A DNA stretch of 64,000 nt from JBEKTY01 sp049515555 (GTDB lineage: Bacteria; Planctomycetota; Planctomycetia; Pirellulales; Thermoguttaceae), in NCBI GenBank assembly GCA_049515555.1, contig JBEKTY010000020.1:5785-69784 (forward strand). Reading direction: 5' to 3'. Numbering within the stretch: position 1 is the first letter of the stretch; every line of letters begins with the position of its first letter. Of the stretch, positions 53,264 through 62,266 are shown one piece after another. The notes under the pieces are model-generated. The model searched no databases and was not told where the DNA came from. It saw nothing but the letters and a program-made list of their open reading frames with translations. The translations under genes and the position numbers were made by a program.

Positions 53264-54013
53264 ATGTCCGGCAAAAAGTACCAACGACGATTCACCGTTG
53301 CCGAGGCCGCGGACTTCGGCCCGGACATTCGCTCTGCGCTTGCCCTGTTGGCCAAGGCCCATGACTACGCTTGCCGCACGGACGCCGACGCGTGGGAGTT
53401 TTCGATTGAAATCGAACGCCTCCTGGCCCGCGGACTGGAAACGAGCGACCTTCGCTGGCTGGTACGCATGGGCTATCTTGAACATGCCCGCGAAATCACG
53501 CAGCCCGCGGACGCCGAGCGTCGGTTCCAAACGACTGCGAACAACGCCTTCACGAAGAAGACGTGCTTCGTGCTCACCGAGGCGGGATTGCTGGTTGCGA
53601 GAGCCCGAGTCGCCAAGCCCGCTCTTGTCGTGGCGGCCGCCGCTGGTGGTCCAACGCCAGCCGACCGGGATTCAATTCCAGATTGGGACCGCGAGCGTCA
53701 CATCCTCTCGGTTGGCGATCGGGTCGTCAAGCGGTACAGACATCCGTCGGCGAATCAGCGAAGGATTCTCGATGCGTTCCAAGAGGAACGCTGGGTGCAT
53801 CGGATCGATGACCCGCTGCCGTACTTGCCGGAATGCGAAGCCAAGGAGCGTCTGCACTCGACCATTAACCGCTTGAACCGCAACCAGCAGCAGCCGCTTA
53901 TCCACTTCTTTGGGGACGGCACCGGGCAGGCGTTTTGTTGGGAGTTGGCGGAAGCCGGCTCATCTTTCAGACCCGCTAAAGCCAACAGCACAAAGCTGCG
54001 AGCCGCGGCGTAG
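53264..54013 (+). CDS. Hypothetical protein
   Basis: A 249-residue protein from ATG 53264 (MSGKKYQRRFTVAEAADFG). The first half contains LLAKAHDYACRTDADAWEFSIEIERLLARGLETSDLRWLVRMGYLEHA, which looks like a helical winged-helix-like unit. The second has RYRHPSANQRRILDAFQEERW and LHSTINRLNRNQQQPLIHFFGDGTGQAFCWEL, resembling another DNA-binding-type module. No family recognised, but repeated winged-helix layout suggests a regulator. It lies divergent from the PEP-CTERM gene. Confidence 0.65.
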   Translation: MSGKKYQRRFTVAEAADFGPDIRSALALLAKAHDYACRTDADAWEFSIEIERLLARGLETSDLRWLVRMGYLEHAREITQPADAERRFQTTANNAFTKKTCFVLTEAGLLVARARVAKPALVVAAAAGGPTPADRDSIPDWDRERHILSVGDRVVKRYRHPSANQRRILDAFQEERWVHRIDDPLPYLPECEAKERLHSTINRLNRNQQQPLIHFFGDGTGQAFCWELAEAGSSFRPAKANSTKLRAAA

Positions 54014-55677
54014 GCGACTGCCGAACGGAGCCGGCCGCCACCAACCGCAGGCGGAAAAGATGGGGTTGTTCGCGGCCAACCCCGAGCCGATTCGGCATAG
54101 AGAACCTTCGCCACATTCCCGGCTGAAGCCCGAACACACGTCGGGCCTCAGCCGTCAGAAACGGCCGCAGCCTGTGCAGCAAACCTCGCAGAGCGGCTAT
54201 CTTGGGCGGGGCGAAACTGTATTCCCAGTTCGCCCCGCCCAATTCATAGTTGTTCCGCCCATAGATCCTCCCAAAAAACCGGCGCGTGCAATCTTGCACG
54301 CACCGCTTCATTCGCCAGCCGCTGCCGCAAGCGACGCCTCTCCCGAGACGCCCCTTGCGACCGCAACCGCATCCAGCCAAGGATTTCTTGATGTACGCAC
54401 AACGTGTCGTCGATTCCAGCCTCTCACAGGCCGGCCTCGGCTACTCGCCATGCAGTACCCAAGGGCGACTGAAGCAACGCCCCAGCCGCCCGACCTTCCG
54501 ACCGGCCTGAAGGCCAGTCAGCCCTTTCGTACTGGCATTGTGCCCGGCACCACCCGTAAGCACGCCAACGGGCCGCGACTGCCTTGCCGCGGACACCGCC
54601 CGAGTTCGTGCATGGTTTGCACCACGCCCGCCCGGCTTCTACTCAGGCCCCACTCCCAGACTTCAGCGTTTGACACCTGCCCGACCAAGGGCAGGCACCG
54701 GCGACCAAGCCGGCCCCTGAAGTCCTTCCTGCGTTAGTCATGCCCTTCATATCGTGGATCACGTGGTTAGACGGCGTTACCCGTCAGGCAAGTGGTCGTA
54801 TGCACGGGCTCCCGCCCGCCATAGTTTCAGCCAGTTGGCGAGACCGCCAATTTTGGCCATTTCGGGGGTTAGAATACAGAAGCTACCCCTTACCCCTCGA
54901 CCACCGCTTTTCGCCGCTCCTGGGGGCAAATGCTGCCTCCCAAACAGCGTTTTCGGCATCGTCTTCCACGACATTTACCGGCAAGCCCTTGCGGGCCTCT
55001 CATGGTTGAGCTTTTCGCGTTCCCGTTTTCTCGCGGGATACCCGAACCCGGTCAGGATTCGGCTTCGGCTGTCACCAGCCTGAAGGCTCCCCACGCCGGC
55101 GCACGTTGCACGAACCTGCCATAACAAGCAGGCCCGAGCCCCGTGGGCGGATTTGCAGCCTCTTCTGAAGACTGCTCACCGACTTCGGCACATGACATCC
55201 TCGACCACAGAGTCGAGGTCTGTCCGCATCGCCCCCATCCCCGGAGCAACGCTATCGGATAGAACGTCGGGATTACTCTGAACGACAGATTCTGGGATAC
55301 AAAGCCAGAACCACGGTCAGGATTACGCCGACGAGCCTCCGTCGAGCACGGACAAGCCCGTCTCCGGGCATCCGGCTCTACTGGCGACAGCACTTGATGA
55401 ATGGTTAGCTCATCCCCTTAGCTCGGTTGGTGGCCGAGTTTGCCGGGTGTGCTGCACCGACCGGAAGGCCGCAACGGCACGTTTGCACCACTGACGACCG
55501 CAGAACATATTCCTGCACTGAAGAGAATACCCCAGCCAGCCGCCTTAAGCACTCTTCAGCCGCATTTTTCTGAGCAAGAGCAGGACACGGAAGGCCGTGC
55601 TTCGCGGGATCTTCCGCAACTTCAGCCAGCCGAAGCGGTCGAACGGATCAGGGCACGTATCCTAACTTCACGGTTGC
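54014..55677. other. ~1.7 kb apparently non-coding
   Basis: No frame here looks like a protein; the open frames are Pro/Arg/Ser-rich shadows. It starts with the second copy of the 19-bp direct repeat (54061-54079). It could be a regulatory or replication-linked region because repA and its neighbour follow. Confidence 0.4.
54061..54079 (+). repeat. Second copy of the 19-bp direct repeat
   Basis: Identical to 52165-52183; see that entry. Confidence 0.7.
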
Positions 55678-55903
55678 GAGTGTGTGGGTTGTGTCTTTTC
55701 CAAGCGACGCGAGCCCGGTTCGTCGCGAGCGGCAGCGGCCGGCAAGACCGTGCCAGCGTGCGCCGTCACTAGCCTTGCCTTCAGCCGCCAATGTTCTTGT
55801 TCGCGACGACCCCAAGGGCTCTTAGCGTTCCTCCTTTCGATTCCAGCGGGCCGGGCAAAAACCGAAAGGAGGAACTTATGAAAAAGACACAAACCACACA
55901 CTC
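55678..55903 (+). promoter_or_regulatory. Leader with ribosome-binding-site-sequestering hairpin
   Basis: A perfect 13-bp pair, gttcctcctttcg (55827-55839) with cgaaaggaggaac (55863-55875), hides the whole AAGGAGG of the gene at 55878. An outer pair, 55678-55699 with 55882-55903, matches at 21 of 22 positions and brackets the start codon. The nested arrangement indicates translational control by RNA folding, with opening by an unknown factor or by translation of an upstream frame. Confidence 0.65.
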
Positions 55904-56750
55904 GGAACCAAAACTCAGAATACTTCGCTCCGCTGATCCCAAGACCGTTTTCGGACAGATGTGTCCGGCGGAGATCCTGAAGAAGCACGGCCTTCCAAAG
56001 TTTCTGCTCGGCTCCTCGTTAAAGACGAAGAAGAGTCTGGGCATCGGCGTACTGGCGAGAGTTCTCTTCCTAACTCCAGGAGTCTTCTGTTCCCACGCCA
56101 CGCAAGGCTGCTTGGAAGCGTGCCTGGGCCATTCCAGCGGCCGGATGCAGATGCCCACCCACGCACTCGCTCGCGACCGCCGAACCGCACTTTACGTGGA
56201 GAAGCGGCAACTCTTCCTGCAAATGCTGGCCGTCGAATTGAGCCAGGTGGAAGAAGAAGCCCGGCGACTTGGACTTGTCCCCGCCGTAAGGCTCAACGGT
56301 TCCAGCGACCTTCCGTGGGAACGGCTTCACCCAGAACTGTTTTCAGAGCACCCCGACATCCACTTCTTTGATTACACGAAGGTTCCGGCGAGGATGGAAC
56401 GCTTCCTCAACGACCCGACGTGGCCGAAGAACTATCATCTGACTTTCTCGGCACAGCCCAACAACCACAAAGCGGCACGCAACTTCCTGGACCAGGGGGG
56501 CACGGTAGCCGTGGTGTTCTGGCCGGAGGTTCCACAAACGCACTGGGGGAAGCCAGTCATCGACGGCGACAAACACGACGCCAGATTCCTCGACCAGGCC
56601 GGCACCATCGTCGGACTCACGGCGAAAGGGAAAGCAAAGCACGACCAGAGCGGCTTCGTCGTAAGGACCGCCACAGAGAAGGTTCCGGGGAAGTCACGGA
56701 AGAACCGCCGGATGAAGAACTCGGAAGCCACAATCGCCATCGCCGCGTAA
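55878..56750 (+). CDS. GP88-like protein
   Basis: A 290-residue protein from ATG 55878 (MKKTQTTHSEPKLRIL) with AAGGAGG upstream. The segment PGVFCSHATQGCLEACLG, then RDRRTALYVEKRQLFLQML, VRLNGSSDLPWERLHPELF and FFDYTKVPARMERFL follows the Gene-product-88 pattern found in phages and plasmids: a Cys-rich N-terminal block with several Cys, then a TIM-barrel-like body. The biochemical function of the family is not established to my knowledge; the Cys cluster could bind metal. It converges with repA, 25 bp apart. Translation is probably gated by the leader hairpin. Confidence 0.72.
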   Translation: MKKTQTTHSEPKLRILRSADPKTVFGQMCPAEILKKHGLPKFLLGSSLKTKKSLGIGVLARVLFLTPGVFCSHATQGCLEACLGHSSGRMQMPTHALARDRRTALYVEKRQLFLQMLAVELSQVEEEARRLGLVPAVRLNGSSDLPWERLHPELFSEHPDIHFFDYTKVPARMERFLNDPTWPKNYHLTFSAQPNNHKAARNFLDQGGTVAVVFWPEVPQTHWGKPVIDGDKHDARFLDQAGTIVGLTAKGKAKHDQSGFVVRTATEKVPGKSRKNRRMKNSEATIAIAA

Positions 56751-56775
56751 GCGGCGGTCGGTGGCAGCGGTCCCC

Positions 56776-58227
56776 TCACGCCGCTGCCTGTTGCTCCAGC
56801 AAACGCTGGACATGCTGCCGGAGGATCGCCATGCGGTAGTAGTCGGCCACGTCCTGCTTTCCTTCTGTAATCAACCGCTGAAGACCCTTGGCCGCAAAGC
56901 CGCGGGCCTTTGTCACAGCAGCTTCTTCCAACCCGCTTCGCTCCTCCGCCGAAAGTGCGGCGAGGTACTGCTCTATCTTACGGTCAGACTCGCTCGCGTA
57001 TATTGTGGCGGCATCCTGCCCCACTTCATTCTTTACGACGCCGCGGCCAGCGATAACAGTCTCGGATGACGGCCGGCACGCTCTCGCCAGGAAGCCGACT
57101 GGCGGAGCATAGTCTTCACGAATGGACTTCACCAGGTAGCCCGCCGGATTCCGAGATACTCGCCGGTCGCCGGTCTTCCGCAACTGATCGAACACGGCAA
57201 GCTTCGCGTGGATAACATCGGCGGGATGTTCACGGACCAATCGAACGGCTGACGTGGCCGTCACGCCACGCTCGACTAGCCGGTTCTCCAGGTCCGACAG
57301 CCGGCCGGCCGGCTGCCCACGCTTCCGTGCTTGAGCAGCACGGACGAGAACCACTTCCCACTCGCCACGTCGTAACCGGCGAAACCGCTCCCGCGGCGGC
57401 ATGGGGCTGAGGAAGCCGGCCCGCTCTAGTTCTTCAATCGCGGGATTCAGGCGTCGCTTCAACTGTGCCGTGTCGTATCGTCGGCTAAGACCAACGTGCT
57501 CGCAGGCAAAGACCGGCAGCCTGAACCGAAGCACATTACCGCGGTAAAATCTCTTGTCCAGAAACCGATACATCCGTTTGGAAGCCGCAAGCTTCAGACA
57601 ACGATAGAAATCGAGGTCAATGTCTTTGAGGTATCCGACACGAAAGCTGTCGAACACTATTTCGTTCCAGGTGAACGACGAAATGGCAGAGTCGCCGCCT
57701 TTCCCGAGGGAATTGGCGTGCGGTTTCGGCCGCTGATACAAGACAAGATCGTCGAGCAAATGGAAATGGGCATCCACCCATCGCTGCTGAGCCACATCCC
57801 ACCAGGCACTATCGTAGTACAACGTGACGCCCAGCCAACGCTTGAGCGACCGCTCAAGTCGCCGGTAGCTTCGGCCTTCGTCCTGCCAGCCCAGGACGCG
57901 GAGCAACTGGTATCGGCTGAACCGCACGCGGCGGTCTGCAAAGCCCGCCGCCTTGCTGAGTTGCAGCAGCCCGAGGATCACTTCATCGTCAATCGCCGTC
58001 GGCAGGCCGTACTTGTCGGACGCCGAAACCGTCAGCCGTCGAATCCGTTCCTGATTACTGCCGCGGTCCCAAATACGATCCTCGAATACCAGCGTTTTGC
58101 AGCCGCGGGGAGCCCGGTCGGCCAGCGTCGTCAACGGGAATTCGACAAGGTTCATTTCATCTTTGCCCATGCTTTTGAGATGAACATCACCCAGGGCGGT
58201 TTCAGGTATCGAAAAGCGTTGCTCCAT
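56776..58227 (-). CDS. repA: Plasmid-type replication initiator RepA
   Basis: A 483-residue protein from ATG 58227 after GAGGGGG. It matches replication initiator A proteins: MNLVEFPLTTLADRAPRG with KTLVFED, then LTVSASDKYGLPTAIDDEVILGLLQLSK, FSRYQLLRVLGWQDEGRSYRRLERSLKRW, and LDFYRCLKLAASKRMYRFLDKRFYR. These are the two winged-helix regions that bind iterons. The C-terminal ~130 residues are helical. Iteron-like repeats lie 120-245 bp upstream. The element can therefore probably replicate when excised, like a plasmid, which helps its maintenance and transfer. Confidence 0.88.
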   Translation of the reverse strand: MEQRFSIPETALGDVHLKSMGKDEMNLVEFPLTTLADRAPRGCKTLVFEDRIWDRGSNQERIRRLTVSASDKYGLPTAIDDEVILGLLQLSKAAGFADRRVRFSRYQLLRVLGWQDEGRSYRRLERSLKRWLGVTLYYDSAWWDVAQQRWVDAHFHLLDDLVLYQRPKPHANSLGKGGDSAISSFTWNEIVFDSFRVGYLKDIDLDFYRCLKLAASKRMYRFLDKRFYRGNVLRFRLPVFACEHVGLSRRYDTAQLKRRLNPAIEELERAGFLSPMPPRERFRRLRRGEWEVVLVRAAQARKRGQPAGRLSDLENRLVERGVTATSAVRLVREHPADVIHAKLAVFDQLRKTGDRRVSRNPAGYLVKSIREDYAPPVGFLARACRPSSETVIAGRGVVKNEVGQDAATIYASESDRKIEQYLAALSAEERSGLEEAAVTKARGFAAKGLQRLITEGKQDVADYYRMAILRQHVQRLLEQQAAA

Positions 58228-58348
58228 TTCCCCCTCTCAAAGGGCACCAAGGCGGTAGCCGCCGGTTGTTGCTGTTTGTTCTTGGTTGAATAACATCAAG
58301 TTGGCCGCACGACAACCCAAGAAATACACCGCCTTATCTGCGGTAATC

Positions 58349-58472
58349 CTGCCTCACACGCCGGTATAAAGGCGGGCTTTCCTGTCTCGTTGCCCGGTAC
58401 TCTGCTGTCTCGGTTCCCGGTAGTTTGCTGCCCCGTTTCACGGAGTTACTGCCGGAACAGAGAACAACAACG
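58349..58472. other. Iteron-like repeats upstream of repA, candidate oriV
   Basis: Two adjacent 23-bp direct repeats start at 58382 and 58405 (19 of 23 identical, CTGTCTCG...CCCGGTA core). Weaker copies start at 58349, 58428 and 58449. Spacing near 23 bp is about two helical turns, as expected for RepA iterons. They lie between repA and the promoter of the small gene at 58741. The rest of 58228-58740 holds no protein-like frame. Confidence 0.55.
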
Positions 58473-58740
58473 GCACCTCCAAAAAACCCGTGTTTCTCCA
58501 TTTCGCGGCTGGCCGCCCCCCCGCGAAAGACGCTCGACATAGCTCGCGGGCCGACACAGATCGGCCCAGGGGGTTGCACTGCTGGTCTTTTGCTGAAGGA
58601 ATAGGACGGGGAGAAGAAGGAATACTCTAGCTTGGGAAATCGGGAACTTCCACGCCGAAACCAAAGCCACAAACGCGATAAGCAACCTCCCGACCCAACG
58701 TCACCATAACGGACTTAAACGTCACACCAGGGAGGCACCT

Positions 58741-59010
58741 ATGGCAGAAAACATTACCAGACCCGTATTCAAGCTTCGCTACGGCAATGTCTCAGCGGCC
58801 GTCTGGCTGCGAAACACTGCGGCGGCCGGCTATTTCTATGACACGACCTTTACCAGGGCTTTTCGCCGGGAGGACGGCAATTGGGGCGATTCCACGTCGT
58901 TTGAAGACAGGGACTTGCCTAATCTGGCGAAAGCGGCAGCGGACACGCATTCCTGGATCTACCAGCAGAAAGCTAACGCCGTGACGGTCAATGGCAGCGA
59001 AGCCACGTAG
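58741..59010 (+). CDS. Small element protein, member 4 of the four-copy family
   Basis: An 89-residue protein with GGGAGG before the ATG. Core: LRYGNVSAAVWLRNTAAAGYF, TTFTRAFRREDGNWGDSTSF and AKAAADTHSWIYQQK. The closest relative is the 26839 product. It lies near the right end of the element, beside the presumed oriV. Function unknown; a role in replication or recombination control is possible. Confidence 0.72.
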   Translation: MAENITRPVFKLRYGNVSAAVWLRNTAAAGYFYDTTFTRAFRREDGNWGDSTSFEDRDLPNLAKAAADTHSWIYQQKANAVTVNGSEAT

Positions 59011-59253
59011 CAGTGACCGGGTGGCCGACCCGCGGCAGCCGGCCGCCCCAGCGGTCGAACGGCGTCCCCGTAAAACAGCGTCACAAAAAGTTTGTGTAGC
59101 GTTAGCGGCCGTGCTACCATCGGCCATGCTCGCAACCCTCTTCAATACCAGCAACCTGATTCAGCACGTCGGAGCACACGTCCAGGCCCACCAGCTCTGC
59201 CGCCCACCCGTGTACACGGCCGCACGAGACCCGCCGGGATGCCGGTTTGCCAT

Positions 59254-59287
59254 ACTCTAGGCGAATCCAAGTGAATTCGCCTAGAGT
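59254..59287. terminator. Perfect 13-bp hairpin near the right end
   Basis: actctaggcgaat and attcgcctagagt pair perfectly around ccaagtga. No T-run follows. It lies between the last small gene and attR and may insulate the element's end or be bound by recombination proteins. Confidence 0.45.
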
Positions 59288-59345
59288 GCGGCGAACGAAT
59301 AGGGCAACGTATCATTTATCCGTTGCCCTTCAGGCAAGAAAAGCG

Positions 59346-59369
59346 TGATACAGAATCTGATATAGAATG
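59346..59369 (+). promoter_or_regulatory. Putative integrase arm-type sites, right end
   Basis: TGATACAGAAT at 59346 and TGATATAGAAT at 59358 lie 12 bp apart, in the same orientation as the pair at the left end (7368 and 7391), about 130 bp inside attR. Confidence 0.55.
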
Positions 59370-59496
59370 CCTGATAACGCAACCAACGCAAAAGGACTTA
59401 TGGAAAATTTGGAAAGCTGCCGAAGACAGCCAAGCGTGTCGCAATCGGTTACTGCAAAACGACTTGCATCAATAGGTCGAAGAGTCCTTTTCGTGA

Positions 59497-59535
59497 ATTA
59501 AAAGTCCGTTGCTCTACCTACTGAGCTACAGCCTC
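59497..59535 (-). repeat. attR core: copy of tRNA-Lys 5' half
   Basis: Matches 7309-7347 at 38 of 39 bases, including the acceptor 5' strand, D-arm and anticodon loop, but lacks the 3' half. It is not a functional tRNA. It is the chromosome's original 5' half displaced by integration. Confidence 0.88.
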
Positions 59536-60018
59536 AAGTAATTTCACGCCAAGAACTTACGTCGTTCAGCGTAAACCCCAGTGTAAACCGTGATGATTTA
59601 GAATTCGACCATTTTTGTCGCGGTAACGACGGATTTCACCAATATAATCCAAGTTTCAGACGGATGCTAAAGCATACAAGGTAAGGACTTAAATTGCAAC
59701 TGCCGCCATCGGGCGGCCCACTGCGATTCGTAGACCCAAGAAGAATTTCTTCTTGGCTCCGCTGGCTACGATTACATGCGATCGTAAGCCCCACCGTCGC
59801 GAGGCAGGTCCCGAGTACTCAACACGCTGGCTAACGTGTCCGTCTCATTAAGGGGTCATTTTCTGAAGCAGCAAGGACCACCGGCGACGGCCACCTGTTT
59901 GTGGGGCTCAACCATAGCTTACGGGCGCGCCGTGCGGGGGTGCGCAACTCGCTCTAGCCTGCGTCGGTGTGCCCCACCTCCGCGCGCAAGCGCTCGGGAA
60001 ATGCTTACGATTGGACTC
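59536..60018. other. Chromosomal intergenic stretch right of attR
   Basis: No convincing gene. It should include the native promoter of tRNA-Lys just right of 59535. A short palindromic stretch with arms ccaagaag/cttcttgg lies near 59740. Confidence 0.4.
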
Positions 60019-60226
60019 GGCCCCGAGTTGGCATGGCGCGTTGAAGACGCCGCTGTGCATCCGGGCGGGATAGCAATTACTGGCCCACTATAGGTATCTG
60101 TGCGTTTGTTATTGGAAACCTCAGATTTGACGGCGATGCGGTGCTTTGATTTCGAGATGGCAATCTCGGACTGACGTGGCTGGAAAAGTGCGGGGCGGCC
60201 GCGAATCGGTAGCCGAGCGTCAGAAA
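60019..60226. repeat. Dispersed ~210-bp repeat, inverted partner of 1701-1915
   Basis: The reverse complement follows the sequence at 1701-1915 with conserved blocks such as aacgcacagatacct and cggcgtcttcaacgcgcca. The stretch from here to 60561 has no clear gene. Confidence 0.75.
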
Positions 60227-60561
60227 TGGAACCATTTTCGGGACACAAGAACCTGCGTTGTTCACCGCCGCGGTCGCGAAGAGTGGGCCAGTGCTTATTG
60301 CCTTAATTCTTGAACTTGCCGCCAAATAGCCAATCGATCGGCAGCTCGATTTCCTTGTGGCGATTTGGCTAGGGTTTCGAGTCGTCGATCGGGAGTTGGG
60401 GCGGTAGTGGGAGAGGGATGCTGGCTGTCTTCCTGGAAGCACCCTATAATTGCTGCCAGTCCCGTGTTAGCCGGACCGTGCTGCCTAGTCGTCATTCTTG
60501 CTCGTCGGCGGTGCGGTCAGCCGATGGATGTCGCGGAGGCCGGGTCACCCCCGTTCGCGCC

Positions 60562-61407
60562 ATGAGCTTTCCAGAAACCCGCCAGACCTTCGTCGAGCGG
60601 CTCGCCTCCCAGGGAAGTGAGGCGGATTGGCGTTGCTTCTTGCACGATTACTGGGGGCCGGTGTGCCGCTTTGCACTGCGATGGGGCGCGGGAAACCTCG
60701 CCGATGCCGAGGATGTGGCCGCGCAGACCTTCGAGGTGCTTTGGGAAAACCGGTTGCTGGTCCGCTGGGTCTCGAACCGCTCGGCGCGGCTGCGGAGCCT
60801 GCTGTGCGGCGTTGTGCGGAAGATTCTGGCCAACCGGGGCCGCACAAGGGAAAATCGGCAGCGTCTGGGCCGCGAGTTGGCCGAGCATGTCGAGCAGATT
60901 TGCGTCGCGCAGGACGATCAGGCCGACGCCTTCTACGCCGCTTGGGCGGAGGGCCTGCTACAGCGGGCCGTCGAGTCGTTGGCCGCGGAGTACTATCGCC
61001 AAGCCAAAGGGGACTACGTCCGCGTGCTCTATGGTCGTTTGTGCCAAGGGCTGAGCGTGCCCGAGGTGGCCCGGTCGTTGGAGATCAGCATCTCGGCAGC
61101 GGACAACTACTTCCGCCATGCCAAGACTCGACTAGCAGAGAAGCTGGCTGACGAAGTCCGGCAGCAGGTTCACCGCTACAGCCCACCTGAGGATATCGAG
61201 CGGGAAGCGGCTATGGAGTGGCGGCAATTGGGCCAGCATCTTGAGGCCCACGGGGGCCTGGAGGAGGCGGTCCGGCAGACTTACGAGTTGTTGGATCCCG
61301 TGGCGGCAAGCCAGCGCCAGCGAACCGCTGTCGCCAAGACCCTTACCAGGCTGACTGCGATCGAGAGCCCCCCGAACGCGTCGAACCGTTCCGGCGGAAC
61401 GTCGTAG
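60562..61407 (+). CDS. ECF-like RNA polymerase sigma factor
   Basis: A 281-residue protein from ATG 60562 (MSFPETRQTFVERLAS). Region 2: DWRCFLHDYWGPVCRFALRWGAGNLADAEDVAAQTFEVLWENRLL. Region 4: AVESLAAEYYRQAKGDYVRVLYGRLCQGLSVPEVARSLEISISAADNYFRHAKTRL. The C-terminal ~90-residue helical extension is longer than in simple ECF factors and is common in planctomycetes. No anti-sigma gene is adjacent. It is close to rhomboid, PspA-like and kinase genes, which suggests an envelope-stress setting. Confidence 0.88.
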   Translation: MSFPETRQTFVERLASQGSEADWRCFLHDYWGPVCRFALRWGAGNLADAEDVAAQTFEVLWENRLLVRWVSNRSARLRSLLCGVVRKILANRGRTRENRQRLGRELAEHVEQICVAQDDQADAFYAAWAEGLLQRAVESLAAEYYRQAKGDYVRVLYGRLCQGLSVPEVARSLEISISAADNYFRHAKTRLAEKLADEVRQQVHRYSPPEDIEREAAMEWRQLGQHLEAHGGLEEAVRQTYELLDPVAASQRQRTAVAKTLTRLTAIESPPNASNRSGGTS

Positions 61408-61547
61408 CGATCCGTCTAACACCACTGGAGTGGGGGCGGTTCTCTGCGTCAAGGGGGTATCTTATCTTTTTTTCTCGCGCCGGTTACGGGAACCGCCGGC
61501 TCACTACATGAAATTGGGTGAGAGCTAATGAAAAAAGGAGCCTCCCC

Positions 61548-62225
61548 ATGTTCTTCGTCCTGCCGTGCAGAGTGCGTCAGACGGGCGTCTCTCGGGCCGC
61601 CCCAGAGGCAAACATCGCCTTGATTGCAGCCAACGTGTTGTTCTACCTGCTCGGGTGGTGCTGGGTCGTTGGCCCGGGCACGGGGCTGCTGAGCGTGCTC
61701 TTGTACGCCTTCAGCCACGCCAACTTCTGGCACCTCCTGGCCAACATGTGGGCCCTGTGGGTCTTCGGCAACCCTGTGAACCGGCGGATCGGCAACGGCT
61801 ATTACCCGGTGGCGTACCTGGCAAGCGTCTTGCTCGTCGGGATCTTCGCCCGATTGGTGCTCTCGACGCCGCTGGTTGGCTCGTCCGGGGCGGTGTTTGC
61901 CGTGATCACCCTGGCCCTGGTGCTCATGCCTGCCGCAGTGCTGGAAATCGCCTTCGTGGCCCTGTTCCCGCTCTCTGTCGTGGTCGGGCTGCTGAGCAAG
62001 CCGCGACAGTGGTTCCAATGGCTGGTCCGCTGGGCGATTTGCCCCATTCCCGCGCTGTGGGCCCTGTTGCTGATTCCCCTGATGCAGCTTGTGCTCCTGT
62101 GCTGGTTCAACTGGTGCCCAACCTACTTGGCGCACCTGTTGGGCATGGTGTGCGGGCTGGGGGTGGTCGTCTTGCTGCCCAAACGGATCACGATGGGCGG
62201 CCGGTCCGTGGTTGGTTCCTATTGA
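61548..62225 (+). CDS. Rhomboid-family intramembrane serine protease
   Basis: A 225-residue protein from ATG 61548 (MFFVLPCRVRQTGVSRAAPEANI) after AAAAAAGGAG. It shows the family blocks: an N-terminal membrane segment, SHANFWHLLANMWALWVFG (H-x-x-x-N loop), GSSGAVFAVI with the catalytic Ser, and a late AHLLGMVCGLG with the catalytic His. At least six hydrophobic segments are visible. Rhomboids cleave membrane-anchored proteins. It lies 41 bp before pspA and is likely in one operon with it. Confidence 0.88.
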   Translation: MFFVLPCRVRQTGVSRAAPEANIALIAANVLFYLLGWCWVVGPGTGLLSVLLYAFSHANFWHLLANMWALWVFGNPVNRRIGNGYYPVAYLASVLLVGIFARLVLSTPLVGSSGAVFAVITLALVLMPAAVLEIAFVALFPLSVVVGLLSKPRQWFQWLVRWAICPIPALWALLLIPLMQLVLLCWFNWCPTYLAHLLGMVCGLGVVVLLPKRITMGGRSVVGSY

Positions 62226-62266
62226 ACAGTATCCAAATTTTTCCCCAGGAAACGAGGTAAAGACCT

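Noticed and set aside
53910..54737. A 275-residue plus-strand frame
   Set aside because: Pro/Arg/Ser-rich, overlaps the end of the real gene at 53264-54013 in another frame, no ribosome binding site.
7348..59496. Self-conjugative element (ICE)
   Set aside because: A relaxase and oriT candidate exist, but no VirB4, VirD4/TraD or pilus-type gene was found, so mobilizable is the safer call.
59497..59535. A second tRNA-Lys gene
   Set aside because: Only the 5' half is present; there is no T-arm or 3' acceptor strand, so it is an attachment-site remnant.
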